A stretch of 64,000 bases of DNA from Lentinus brumalis (Eukaryota; Basidiomycota; Agaricomycetes; Polyporales; Polyporaceae). How positions within the stretch are numbered: the stretch's first letter is position 1; every line of letters begins with the position of its first letter. Below the pieces are notes generated by a model that was not told the origin of the DNA, searched no databases, and saw only the letters and a program-made list of their open reading frames with translations. The stretch covers positions 62,001 to 126,000 of the forward strand of contig MARA01000047.1 of the NCBI GenBank assembly GCA_001792895.1, given 5' to 3'. Of this stretch, positions 49,090-60,880 are shown piece after piece. A program made the position numbers and the translations under genes.

Positions 49090-51031
49090 CTACATGATCG
49101 GGCATACCCTCGACCAGTAGTTCTTGGCCTTTCCCACGGCGCTCGTGTCGCGCTGCTTCTCGCTGAACAGCGCTTCATACCGACTCTTCGCCTCATCCCA
49201 CTGGTCCTCAACGTGTTCCTTGACCTGCCACGACCACACATCCTCGATCGCCCTCCCCAGCTCGCCCAGTCTCTCCTTCGTGAGGTCGAGTTCGTCTTCC
49301 TTACAGCTGGCTGGTACCGGAGCGCCATCGTACAACCCGGGGTAGTCGAACTCGCACATGCGTCCCACCTTGTCTGACCTGTGCACGACGCCAAGCCCGA
49401 ACTGCAAGCGGATGTCCTGATATATCCGGAGTACATCCTCGACACCCGCCAGAGTGGTCCGCGGATCGGCGAGAAGGCGGCCGAGGATGAAGGCGTCCTA
49501 GTCAAGAATGAGGATGCGAGGCACGCTGAACGTCGAAGAACACTATAGACATACTTCAATGGCCTGACCTCCGCCGGAACCGATGTGAGGCGTCATTGCG
49601 TGGACCTGGGAGGCGCAGACATATCATGAACGACACGATAGGAAGACCGGCTTGCTAGAGAAGCTTCGCCACTCACTGCATCACCCATAAGCGCAACTCG
49701 CCCGCGCACGGAGAATGGCAGGCTATCCAAGACATGTATCGCCCACACAGTAGGATTCTCTACACACTGTCAAGAAACATCATCAGTGACAAACGCTCAC
49801 GAGAACGGTAGCCACGTACTCGTAGCATCTGCTCGACCTCGGGCTCCCACCCAGAGTAATGCGATACGACCTCCTCCCGGGTCGCGTCGATCACCCACTT
49901 GTGCGGGTACGTCGCGCCTTCGGCACATTCCTGGGTAACGAACCCGACGAAGTTGACGAACTTCCCGTGCGAGATGGGATATGTGACGATGTGCTGGAGA
50001 AGGATCTGTTCGACGAACCCTTCGTGCAGTGAAAGTGGACACACCTTGTGCTTCCCCGAGTACTACGCTCAGGACCGTCAGCAACGTTCTGTCTGACCGC
50101 AACGTCCACTCACACTCAGCAAGGCCGGCGTGTCGAGTGCCCGATGCGTAGGGTTGATCTCTCGCAGGCGTGCTGAAGGAATGAGGTAGCGATACGTGAC
50201 TATGCCAGTCCACTTCGGCGTCGCATGCCTGCATCGACGGCACTCCTCGCGCTTCGTCGCCTCGGGGTCGGAACATTCAGCTTTGTGCGCCAAGTCGTAC
50301 ATCGACGCACGCGTCTTGGACTTGATCCCGTCAGCGCCGATCACAACATCAGCCACCGCAGTCGTTCCGTCAGCGAAATGCAACATGTAGGTCGTCCTGC
50401 CATCTTCCGATACTTCCTCGTAGCCAACGAGCTTCTTGGAGGTATGGATAGAGCAGTTTGGGGGAGGTGTCGAAGCAGCACGCCGACCATCTCCGCGCGG
50501 TGCATCGTTGTGCCTCCATCTATGGCACAAAGATCAAGTCATCACCGAGGAACACTTCTGATAATCACGAAAGAAGACGAACTCGGCATCATGACGCGCG
50601 CATATTCGAACCCCTCATGCGGCCAGTCCGACTTGCGATAGAAAAACGCCGGCTCTGCACAGAGAGTCAAGAGACGTCGGGAATGATGGGATATAACTCA
50701 CTCAAGTGCTCGCCGCCACTGCTGTCGTTGGCCTTCACCGCTTCGCTTGCAAGCTCTTCGTACAGCCCCAATTCCCGCATGATCACCCAGGTCCGCGGCC
50801 AGACGGATATCCCTGCGCCGACTGTAGTGATCTCTGGTCCGGCTTCATACATGTCGATCTGGATGGGAGAGCTTCCATCTCCATAGCGTCCCAGAGTCAC
50901 AGCGAGAGATAAACCAGCGATGCCGCCTCCGCTGTGAGCTTTGAGTACACATGGTCAAAGATGGGGTAGAGATATGCGTACATGACAGCCATACGGAAAC
51001 GTGGCGTTGGCATACTCGACTCTTTAGCCAT
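49090..51031 (-). CDS. FAD-dependent monooxygenase, salicylate-hydroxylase-like (paralogue 2)
   Basis: Nine exons: 51031-50982, 50931-50702, 50654-50583, 50519-50114, 50062-50045, 49993-49820, 49766-49677, 49605-49555 and 49497-49090, about 499 residues. The FAD motif is RMAVIGGGIAGLSLAV, the DG motif is ADVVIGADGIKSKTR, and the GD motif is RVALMGDAVHAMTPH followed by GSGGGQAIEDA. Exon 5 is an 18-base microexon. Exons of 174, 90 and 51 bases have exactly the same lengths as in paralogue 1, showing a tandem duplication. The exon total is 1,499. Five G at 50460-50464 (plus strand) should be six to keep CSIHTSKKL in frame, after which the total is 1,500. The start ATG at 51029-51031 was chosen because exon 1 then leads directly into the FAD motif. 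It probably hydroxylates an aromatic or polyketide-like substrate; the substrate cannot be named. Confidence 0.88.
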
Positions 51032-52549
51032 GACGCGTCAAGTCGGCAGAGCAGAAGAGGGCGAAGATGTCGTTTCCGAAGCCGACCGTCATAGCCCAGA
51101 TAGCCTCCTCCATGTCGTCATGCAATTCTAAGTTAGCAGCGTCCGCATATCCACGGGCAGCCGCGGTATCGGGATATACTCAAGGCATTACAAGAGGCCC
51201 CGCGACCTGCCACGGTGGGGTTCGGGGAGCCGCGGTGTAGGTTGCGCGGCCCTGAGGACGAGTTCGCAGGGATTGGCTGCTGGCTGAGCTATAATCAGCC
51301 GGTATGATCTTCATGATTTGCTTGTAGACCCCCGGAACCCGCGGGTGTGAGACTTGCGCTCAATCGGCCTCCCGTAGACACGCTTCGCAGGCTGCGATTC
51401 TCGACCGCCACGATAAGCCGAAAGGCATAGTATTCGATATATGTCATGTGCGGCAGTAAGGGGACAATACTTGGGGAAGATTCACATCCTCCAGGTCAGT
51501 GTCTAACACGAGAAGTTAGCTCCGACCCGTGGTGTGTTTCCAGGCGGGTCAGAAGTTGTAACTCACCTAGTGTGTGCATCTACGAATCTCTTCTCGCCTG
51601 CATTTCCACTCCACCACCAGGTTCCCCAGCCTCAGTCTCTCCTATAATATCCTCCTCAAGAATGAAGACTCACGGCATACTCATGCTTGTAGCCCACCTT
51701 ACGCAGGGCAATCTCAGAGAGAAATCCAACGTGACTCTTGTTACTTGTAGCGGCGGGAGCGGTCTTAGGACCAGCAAGCTTTTACCCGCCTTGCGCCAGC
51801 AGTACAGCAGCTAGTAGAGAACCCAAAGGGGCTAGAGGGTGATTTTGAATGCGGAGAGTCAGGATACGACATGGAGGTCGCGGAACAAGGAGAGTTAGCC
51901 GGTAAGCGCTCAGTCCTGCGACTCTCTCGCGAATCGGAATCAATGTCCGATCGTGCATGCAGATCAAGAAAACCTGCATTCGAGACCGCTCAAACACTAC
52001 AGTACCGTACAACATTATGGAGAGGCGTATGTACAACATGAGACGCTACGCTTAACTGCTAGGTTCGGGAATTGTGGAGGACGCGCCGGGGTATACTGTC
52101 CAAGCGACGAACGAGATCTACGAACGCGGTAGCACCAGGCAGCGATTGAATTCGGCCAGAGAGGGGAGTGTAGAGGTAGTGTAGAGGTCCATGTGTCGTA
52201 ACGGAAAGGAGTGCAGGACTGCGTGGAATGATCCGACGCAGAGTAGAGTCTCGGCAAGGTTCGGGGCAAGCAGTACAGGTCCGTCATCCCTAAGTAGCGG
52301 AATGTGAGTGTACAGTGACAGAGAGAGTGGACGCACAGGGCCCTGGCGGGGGAAGTGCAGAAGACACAGCATCACGAGAGCAGTCCGTACGATACGACGA
52401 GATGAGATGAAACGAGACAGTCCATGGACAGCACAAGCGACGAGAAAGCGTCAGGATGCGACACGTACGCAACAGCATACCGCGCGCGGGGAACGCGGGC
52501 AGACCGAGCTGGGCAAGCCGAGAACAAAGAAGGGCACCGAATTTGCTGC
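51032..52549. other. intergenic region with one exon-like island
   Basis: 1.5 kb between paralogue 2 and the GMC oxidoreductase, with no complete gene. On the minus strand, 51,785-51,677 reads as a protein-like segment (HVGFLSEIALRKVGYKHEYA) ending at a GTGAGT donor. It may be a remnant exon, but no partner exon was found. The 3' side near 52,300-52,540 is probably the transcript end of the GMC gene. Confidence 0.4.
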
Positions 52550-54851
52550 TTACAAGAGCAGAGATCCGAGGAAACCCGCAGCCGCAAGCGCGAGCGCGCC
52601 GCTTGACGACAAGGACAGAGCGCCGTTGTGGTCCTCCTGGCGGTTCTGCGTCGGCGAGGCCGAGGAACTAGACGAGGTCGAGGTCGAGGTCGAGTTCCCA
52701 GAAGCCGACGGCCATCCGACGCCGTTGTACGTCGCGCGGATGATCTTCGCCGCCTGCTCTGCGAGGCCGTACGTCGGTGCTTGCAGCTGTCAAAGCGCGG
52801 GGGTGGTCAGCATCTACCTGACAAAGACAGCGATGACGACTTACATGGGCGGCGAACGACACGGGGAAGACGGAGGCATCTGCGACGCGGACGTTCCCGA
52901 GGCCGTACACCTTCAGGCTCTCGTCGACGACACCGCCCTGATCGAGCGGGAGCATCGCGCACGAGCACGACGGGTGGAACTCCGTGCCGATGTTCTTCGC
53001 CAGCCAGCTGTCCCAGTCGTCGTCCGTCGACACGCTCGGTCCTGGAGTGACCTCGTCGCCGATGACGGCGCTCAAGGGAGCGGTACCAGCGATCTTGCGC
53101 GCAAGCTTGAGGCCCTCGCGGAGGATGACGGTGTCTGCGTTGTGCGACAGGTACTGCGGGTCGATCGCGGGCTGCGCGAAGGGGTCGTTCGAGGTGATGT
53201 AGACGCGGCCTTGGGAGAACGGGTGCTGCAACGCGGCCTGGATCTGGAGGACGTTCGAGTCGGTCCCGCTGTTGGTGAGCGCGAGCAGAATCTCGACCTG
53301 GCCGACTGGGCTCGTGAGGAAGGTGTTCAGCGTGGTGTTGTAGATTGTCTCGTAGCCCTTGACAACGGTGGCGTCAGTGCTGGGCACGAGGCTCGTCGAG
53401 AGCTGGCTCGCGACCTGCGTCTTGAAGTCGGGCGCGAAGTCGCCGAGCAGATCGGTGATGTTGACGTAGGCAGTCGCCGAGTTGATGAAGGACAGGAAGG
53501 CGGGCGAGTTCTGGCCCGCAGCGTGCAGGGATGCAGCAGTGTCTGTGGTCGTCTTGAACGTGACAGCAGTGCTCTGCGCGGAGGCTAGTCAGCGATCGGA
53601 CAGCTGGGGAAACGCTGGACACGCACGATGTGGTCCTGCAGGTGCTGGCCGACGCCCGGCAGGTCGACCTGGACAGCAACACCAGCAGCCTGGAGGACGT
53701 CTTTGGGTCCGACGCCGCTCAACATCAGGACGTGTGGGCTACCAACAGCGCCGCCTGCCAAGATAACCTCCTTCTTGACGGAGACAGTCTGCTTCGCGGC
53801 ACCCGAGTACGCGGCCCACTCAACTCCGGTGGCGGTGAGGTTGTTCGAATTCGAGGAGTCAAAGATGATGCGCGTGACGGTCGCGTTCGGGAGGATCGCG
53901 AGGTTGGCACGCAGCGGGAGCGAGTCGATGTAAGCCGAACGGGCGTATGAGCGAGTCCAGTTGGACGGGTTGATGGACGAGGTGGCTATGAACGCGCCAT
54001 ATGTGTCGCCGTTGTACGCATCGTTGTTCACCGCGACGCCGATGTTGCCGAGCGTCTGCGTCCAATTTCCGACTACAGGGAGCGTGCTGTAACGCGAGGT
54101 CAGGTCAGAGGGGATTTGTGTGAAGGGAACAGCACATACAATCCGGGATATGTCGCGTGAACGGGGCCGTTCGTGCCGCGGCTCGACGCAACGAATTGGA
54201 TGCCCGCCTCGGCCTGGATGTCCGAAGATGGAGGCGTGAATGTCTCGCTCTCCTTCATCGTCTCGAACATGCTGTCCCATTTCCATTTGTCGCTGCCGAT
54301 GAGGCTTGACCACGCGTCCACCTCCAGCTTCGACGGCCGGATGTGGTACATACCGTTCATCGCGGACGAGCCGCCGAGGACTTTCCCGCGAGGCCAGGGG
54401 AGGTTGCGACCGCCCGCGTTTGGCTGCGTGACAGTCGTATACGCCCAGTCGTACGACGTGCCCGGAAGGCCGGAGTAGTAAGCCATGACAGGCGTGTCTG
54501 CAGGCGGGGATCGCGCGTGTGTTCAGCATGAGATCATCATGTGCACGCGAGTACACGAATGGAAAGCGACGCACTGATTCTGTCCGCTACGGCGTCCCCG
54601 GTGTCGCCTGCCTCGAGCACGAGGACGGTGGTGTTGGAGTCCTCGGTGAGGCGGGCGGCGATCGCGAGCCCTGCGGTGCCTCCGCCTACGATGACGAAAT
54701 CGTAAGAGTCTTCGATCTGGCCGTCGTAGCGGATGTTGCGCTTGCGGAGGTTGACGGAGTGATCATGGTAGATGTCGCGGTGGCCATGATTGTAAGCAAA
54801 CGCGAGCTCGGAGAGCGAGACGGTCAAGGCAAGGAGACCTATAGACCGCAT
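52550..54851 (-). CDS. secreted GMC oxidoreductase with GPI-anchor-type C-terminus
   Basis: Five exons (54851-54575, 54497-54140, 54086-53627, 53573-52845, 52786-52550) total 2,061 bases, giving 686 residues with no frame problem. A signal peptide ([19 protein letters not shown]) is followed by the FAD-binding motif [20 protein letters not shown] signature 1 is [14 protein letters not shown] and signature 2 is [16 protein letters not shown]. The C-terminal active-site region has the two expected histidines (FHPSCSCAM and VSFAAHLQAPTY). After the catalytic domain comes a Ser/Thr-rich linker and a hydrophobic tail ([16 protein letters not shown]) ending at the stop, the layout of a GPI-anchor signal. 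The family oxidises alcohols or sugars with FAD, often producing hydrogen peroxide for lignocellulose decay. Sequence alone does not separate aryl-alcohol oxidase, glucose oxidase and dehydrogenase types. Confidence 0.92.
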
Positions 54852-54945
54852 CGCTGCGAGAGGAGGAGGGAGGAGAGAAGGTGGTTAGTAAAGACCGACG
54901 GGTGATAGTCGAGATATTGTGCTGGGGGCGTCGGCGTCCTGCAGC

Positions 54946-54953
54946 ACTTTTTA
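54946..54953 (-). promoter_or_regulatory. putative TATA box of the GMC oxidoreductase gene
   Basis: On the minus strand TTAAAAAG lies 95 bp upstream of the start codon, in otherwise GC-rich sequence. Position and composition fit a fungal TATA element; there is no further support. Confidence 0.35.
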
Positions 54954-57222
54954 AGACGGACCTTGGACGGACCTAGGATCGGAGATGAGCCGCCAAGCCG
55001 GACGGGGGAGGCACAGCCTCACTTCAGGTCCGCCGGCGGGTCGGTGCTGTCTGGATCACTCGCAGAAGTCGAGCTCGAACGGGCGAGACTGGCCGTCGCG
55101 AGAGTGCGTCCTGGCCTGTCCTGGCCACACCCCGGCCGAGAGCGAGCAAGTCACGCCTTAGGGTGTCGTCACTCGGCAACGGTCACAGTAGACCGCGGCC
55201 ACAGCCCCCGCCAGCCTTTTCTGTGTGTACGACGCTCACCAATCGTATCCTGGAACACAAGAGGCCGGATATCTTGTCCGAAGGAAGTTGTTGCAAGTTT
55301 CGGCCGCCCTACGAACATGCCGACCCCGCATCGATACGCACGTCACTCGTCTTCTCGACTTGTTGTGACCGCAGTATGTAGTCCGGAAAAATCTTCGAGC
55401 GTTCCTTTCGGCGGCCGGGGATCAATTTCCGGGAGATTAGCATTCGTGTGTACCTTTTGTCGAGGTCTGTCGAGGTCCATTCCATTCCCGCAGGAGCAAG
55501 ACGGCCAACTCTGACTTGTTGCATCGATCAATGTCTGTCTCCTGGATACTGACAGAACGCCGTTGTAAATCAAACCTGGGATCAGTGAGGCCACAGTGAA
55601 GCATGAGAAAGCTGCGTGTGAACACGGACTCCTCAGGCTTACCGAGCCAAGCCGTCCGGCGCCTGGAATGTCGAGAAAGGAAACGGGAGCGCCCGGGCAC
55701 GTCGGGCCGCCCCGCCTGAGTACTTAAGTTCAGGAGGATCGGATGAGCTGACCTCACTCGTAGGTCGCAAGATCGTTGGCAATATTAAGGATGTTGTGGC
55801 TCAATTTATTGCATGAGCGGCCCTTTGAGTGAATCGTGCAGAGCTTGGTCGGGTTGATCAGCGATATAATTGGCGCGGGCGTGAACTGTCAGTATGTGAC
55901 GTCGACGACTGCGACCATGAGCATCAGTCGAGGCATACAACAGGAGCCCATACATGACAGAGAGAGGCTCGATAAACAGGCCAGCGGTCGTCTGTAAGAC
56001 TCATGCTCAGAAAGCTCGACGCGGGTCTGAAGAAGTGCTTACCTGAGGGACCATGGTATACTCCGCTGCGTGGCCTTCCATGGCGCGGACCTCCGTAGTC
56101 GGAGCCGTGAAATTGACACTCACCGTTATCGCACGCGACCGGGACAGGCCTCCGATGGTCGACTCAGAGTTGTCCCCAACCTGCCAAGGTATGGCTAGCC
56201 ATGTTGTTGCATTCATCAGACCCGTCATGGGCCCATCATCACAACGAGGAAGTGATATTTGTTCCTTCAGTTTGGGTTAGAGATGCGCAAGGAGTGAGTT
56301 GGCGCATATAGTCACCCAATAGCAACCCAATAGTCCTGCTTCGGGGGTACCTGCGTATACATGGAAAGTCGAGAGACGACAGGCCCACGGGGAGTACGTA
56401 CTATTCGTGCCCTTTATCGGATGTCGCTTGTCTCGTGGAGTAGCGCGTACTTAGTTACTTCGCGACAGCACGAAATGCGAGAGGAGATTGTGGGGTAGGA
56501 AGGCAAGGACAGAGGAGAGCAAGTATGCGGGATGCCAGCTTTTTATGTGCACGGTAGAGAAGCAGCTCGATGGCAGCAGCTCCACAGGAAGATCTGCAGA
56601 GAAAAGAGGCGACATGATGACGCGACGCGCTCTGTCACAATCACGTGCAGCGAATCCGGAGACGGACGCGCACGCGTCCTCCCTTCTGTGACCTGTCCCA
56701 GTTCAGGGTTGTGAGCTCGGGCAGAAGGTACAAAATTCTCGAGGCTCTCCGCAAAAAGAGCCTTTACGTGGATTACTTATCAGTAAGGACAAGTATACGG
56801 GAAGTACGACTCGGATACACCAAGGATAAGTACACTCACAATTCGTGACATCGCATTGCGATCGTCACAGAATCGTGGACGTATTTAGCCTTCTTCCGAG
56901 GCCTCATCCCCATCAACCGACTCTCTGAGCTTCTCTCGCATTATGCCACGTTTCAAGCCCCTACTCGAAACCCCGTGGCGATAACACCTCCTGAACGTGA
57001 ACCCACATACTTGCAGTATGTGTCCCATTCGCCACAAAGTTCGTCACATTCATTGGAGCCTGCACGATGTTGTCTTTAAACACAAGAAGTGGAGCGTCTG
57101 CCTGACGCGTGGGTGTCAACACGCTCGCTGAATCGCAGGTATTCTCTCGGACACGTAGCCTGACCTATCTGAATGCACAGTAAGTACACCATTCAGCAGC
57201 CAATTATAATGAGGCTTCTCGT
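54954..57222. other. intergenic region, one possible remnant exon
   Basis: 2.3 kb with no complete gene. On the minus strand, a splice-bounded, protein-like segment runs from about 56,280 to 56,040 (core TTWLAIPWQVGDNSESTIGG). It ends at a GTAAGC donor after YTMVPQ, and an alternative donor exists inside it. It might be a fragment of a membrane transporter, but I could not find flanking exons. The rest shows only short frames. Confidence 0.4.
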
Positions 57223-58576
57223 CTACTTGGATGCTTTCTTCGCACGTCCCTGGAATGCCCACCCTATCTGGCTCGACTGGTGCAGCTCAACATCCAGATC
57301 ATCAGCCAACTTCCACACGAAACCCGGATTCTTCTGGAACATCCGGCCCACGAGCACGACGTCCGCCTTGCCCTCGTCCAAGATACTCTGCGCGAGCTTG
57401 CCCTCGTTGATTCCCCGACAGCACCGACGAGTACTTTGTCTCCGAGGGCAGCCTTGATGTCCGCGGCGAACGGGACCTGGTAGCCCGCGCCAGTAGAAAG
57501 AGGCGACATATGTGCAGCTGCGCTTAAGCCTCCCGTGGATACGTCGATGAAGTCCACGCCGTGCTCGGCGAGGACGCGCGAAAGCTGGACGGTGTCTTCG
57601 GAGCGCCACCTCGGGCCCTGCGTTCCCTCGTCGAGCCAGTCCGTGGCGGAAACGCGGAAGAACAGCGGCGTGGTCGGCGGAATCACGCCGCGCACAGCGT
57701 CGACGACTTCGACGGCGAGGCGGATCCGGTTCTCGAACGAGCCTCCGTACTCGTCCGTGCGTGTGTTGCTGTGGGGGGCGTAGAACGAACTGATGAGGAA
57801 GCCGTGTGCGCCGTGGATCTCTATCACGTCGAACCCTGCGCGAATCGCGCGCTTCGCAGCCTCGACGAAGCCCTTCACGACGCGCTCAATACCCGCCTTC
57901 GTGAGGGCCTTGGGTGTGGGGTAACCAGGCTGGTGCGGCTCGTCGGTCGGGCCCCACACGTCGTCTGGCCACCCGCCTCCGACGGTTGATACCGTCCCTG
58001 GTGCGGCGACCCAAGGCGCTGCGATCGACGCTTTGCGCCCGGCGTGACCCAGCTGAATCCCGATTTTCTGGTTCTGCGAGTGGGCGAACTGCACGACCTG
58101 CGCCCATGCCTTTGCTTGCTCGTCCGTCCAGATTCCGGCGTCCTCAGGCGAGATGCGCCCTTCTGGCAGGACGGCGGTCGCCTCGGTGAACGTCAGCCCC
58201 GGGCCGTGCGTCAGAATCCCGCCCACTTGGAACAGACGTCAGTACGCTCAGAGATACCATGACGAAGAGGGCGTACAGTGGACGAGTTGCCAGGGCGAGA
58301 TGAGGCCGTCCTCGGACGAGTGCTGGCAGAGCGGCGCAAGCTGTACAGCTCCGTTAGCCGCCGCCGCATAACCACAGGGAAGGATAGTTGGACGCGCAAA
58401 CTCACGAAGATGCGGTTCTGGAACTCGACCCCGCGAATCTTCAACGGCTTGAAGGGCGTGGGTACTGGATTCCCATGAGGCTGCGGGTCGAAGGCAGTCC
58501 CGGCCGGCGGGTACTGCCGCGGAACGAAGTACGGGACGTTGGAGGCGGGCGCGTTGTAGAGAGGTCTGGATGCCAT
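57223..58576 (-). CDS. NADH:flavin oxidoreductase, old-yellow-enzyme (YqjM-like) family
   Basis: Three exons: 58576-58406, 58340-58277 and 58225-57223, about 412 residues. The N-terminus is PFKPLKIRGVEFQNRIF, followed by LAPLCQHSSEDGLISPWQLVHLGG. FMN/substrate-site motifs are IGIQLGHAGRKAS and IEIHGAHGFLISSFYAPHSN with TDEYGGSFENR, diagnostic of the family. The C-terminal FMN-phosphate region is GAVGGINEGKLAQ with DVVLVGRMFQKNPGF. It has no signal peptide and should be a cytosolic ene-reductase using NAD(P)H. The exon sum is 1,238; one more base in the C run at 57413-57416 (plus strand) restores GAVGGINEGKLAQ and gives 1,239. Without it the last 64 residues or so are out of frame. Confidence 0.92.
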
Positions 58577-58643
58577 CGCGCTACCGCGTTGTAGACAGAG
58601 GAGGAGTGGGAGTGGGTGCTGGACCCTGGTGTGACCGACGGAG

Positions 58644-58653
58644 CCTTATATGT
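58644..58653 (-). promoter_or_regulatory. putative TATA box of the old-yellow-enzyme gene
   Basis: On the minus strand ACATATAAGG lies about 70 bp upstream of the start codon at 58576, in a good position for a core promoter. Confidence 0.4.
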
Positions 58654-60190
58654 TCCTTGTTGGATGTTTCGCAGTACTTAGTCCTATCTTACGTGAGCAC
58701 TGTCGCCATGTCGCGATGACCAAGCACGAGCAAGCTGGGAAGAAACATCCGTGAGAGGCGGTCCAGATCACATATCACTGGATATGGGCATGGTCGGGGT
58801 TGGCCCGCCCGTGTTGGGTCGCTGCAGTCGTGTTTGTTCACGCTAAGGGGAGGCTTAGTGAGCGAGAGATAGGTGGGAATTGTTGCCTGTCGGGATACGC
58901 AGATATCCGATCGGGACATGTCAAGTGTAGGTTCTCCTGCATGTCGTCGGGTCAAAGGCGTGAGGCGGGCGTACAATGTGCTGACGACCGCAGATCAAGT
59001 AAAAACGACATACCAGTTGCTTGCATAGTGACAGGCCTTGTATCCCGGCTACCTCGACCTGTATCCGAGACTGAACCTTGAACCGAGTCGTAGTCACTGC
59101 TACGCCAGATAGCGTGCTTTCCAGACATTGAGGAGCCTGAAGTCTTCGCTGTGGCTTTGCTGAGTACAGCCGCTGACGATCAACAGCAGGAGGAACGTAC
59201 AATGACATGACGACGTATGTAGCTCGGACGTCGGACAGAACATTTGAAGAGCGGACTTCCACAGCGGCTGTCTCGCCGCATGCGGACGCTTACGTCGCGC
59301 AGAGTGTAGAACAAGCGTGGTGTTGAGGGTCGGGGACCAGCGAGGTCTGTTATCATCGAGCGTAGAGGACTTGTTGAACTCAGATGAGCGGGGCCGTCGG
59401 CCGTCTTGAACTGGGTCGCTAGAGCCATCTGTGCGCGAAACCATCGTTAGCGATTAGTACATAGAGCTGATCGTTTCTTGAGTGCTTACGATGATCGGAG
59501 GCGCTGACGTGCCACAGCGACGAAAGGCTTCGATCTTCGCCTCCCGGGCTGATAGCCTCTTGCACGGGTGCGTGTGGTGAAGTTGACAGCGAGCAACGAG
59601 GTTACGCAGCTGCCGCGATAGGGAGGCGAGAAGAACATGAAGGAGTCGACTATGCATCGCTACAGTGCATGCATGATCGCGGTGGAGTGCCACCGCTTGC
59701 GTGGCCCGGTGGCGGGCTTTGGCAGAAGATTCGGGAAGCAGAGAGTTGAACGCCGATAGTACATGGCAGATGGAGCATCGACTGTATGTGGAGTCAGGAG
59801 TGTCTCGAGAGCGTGGTACAGATGCCGGTGAGGCCGCGTAATCGACGACTGCATCGCGACCGCAGTCGAGTGTCGACTTGTCGAACGTAGCAAGTCTGTC
59901 CCAGCTGGAGCGACGTCGCCTCAAGCGTCGCGTCGCAGTGATAACAGTCCACTGTACGGCGAAGGTCCGTCAGCCTCGGATAGGGGATGAGCGGAAGTCC
60001 GTTTACTCACAGAACTGTGCTCGGTGGGATACTCGGATTGTGGTAGAGCCGAACTGATACAGTGCCGACATTCGAGGTGTAGTGAGGAAGTGAGTCGGAT
60101 CGAGTAAAGGCTCGGGTAAGCGATTGCCGATTGTGCGAGGCGAGAAGATGCGGCAACACGGATGTCACATAGTTTGTGCTGGTCCGGGCA
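58654..60190. other. intergenic region, no gene seen
   Basis: 1.5 kb with only short frames, none with family-like motifs or a splice-bounded chain. No RNA gene or repeat was recognised. Confidence 0.45.
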
Positions 60191-60285
60191 CATATAAAAG
60201 TGCGCAGCGCGACGCAGCGCTGCGCTGCGTCGCGCTGGCGTTGCGCATTCCGACGCATGCGCACGAGCGCCACGTTGCGCAAGCA
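60191..60285 (+). repeat. TATAAAA element followed by a GC-rich palindrome and TGCGCA motifs
   Basis: ATATAAAAG at 60192-60200 is followed by a perfect inverted repeat at 60206-60236 (14-base arms AGCGCGACGCAGCG and CGCTGCGTCGCGCT, 3-base loop). Several TGCGCA/TTGCGCA motifs follow to about 60,280. The arrangement could be a promoter driving a structured RNA, or simply part of the TGCGCA-rich repeat family seen at 60,690-60,880 and 61,283-61,345. No protein is encoded. Confidence 0.5.
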
Positions 60286-60689
60286 CCAGTGGCGAGGGTC
60301 CGTCACAGAGTGAATCACGAACGTATGGGTGGGCCAGTTCCAGTGAGGGGAGCAACCGAGAGTGACGGAGACAGACGACCGAGCCTAGAGGGAGATACTA
60401 CAAGGTATGCAATCCGAGTTGGGACTCGACTTGGTATCGAGCATATGCAGTAACGTTCTACTTACTGTTGACTTACTGGCTGACCTTCATCTCCCAGCTC
60501 TCTCTTGCCACCTAAAGCCGTGCGACTCATGCCTGCAGTTGTGTCACCGAGCACCAACGCAAAGAGTCTGCATGGCGGTCATTGGAGCGAAGTTCAAGAG
60601 ATGCGAAGCATAGGGGAACATATTGCCTTCACAGTGCAACGCCGGTGAGCGCATGCAGCGTAAGTCGGTAAGTGCAAACTCCACCCATG

Positions 60690-60880
60690 TTTGGTAGCGT
60701 TGCGCTGCGCCGACGCACATTTGCGCAAGCCCACGCAGCCCTCACGCCGGTCCGCGCAGAGTTGCGCACGGCGACGCGTCCTCAGACGCCCGCTTGCGCA
60801 AGGCTCACGCATCCCCGCGCATGTGGCGCAAGCTCACGCACGACGCCACGCAGATACGTGCGCAAGTGTGCGCCTCAGTG
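60690..60880 (+). repeat. degenerate array of TTGCGCAAGCYCACGC-like units
   Basis: At least four imperfect, irregularly spaced copies of a unit resembling TTGCGCAAGCCCACGCA lie here (near 60,720, 60,795, 60,825 and 60,860), interspersed with ACGC and GCGCA motifs. The core TTGCGCAA is palindromic. Frames through it are Ala/Arg-rich, an artefact of the repeat. Confidence 0.55.
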
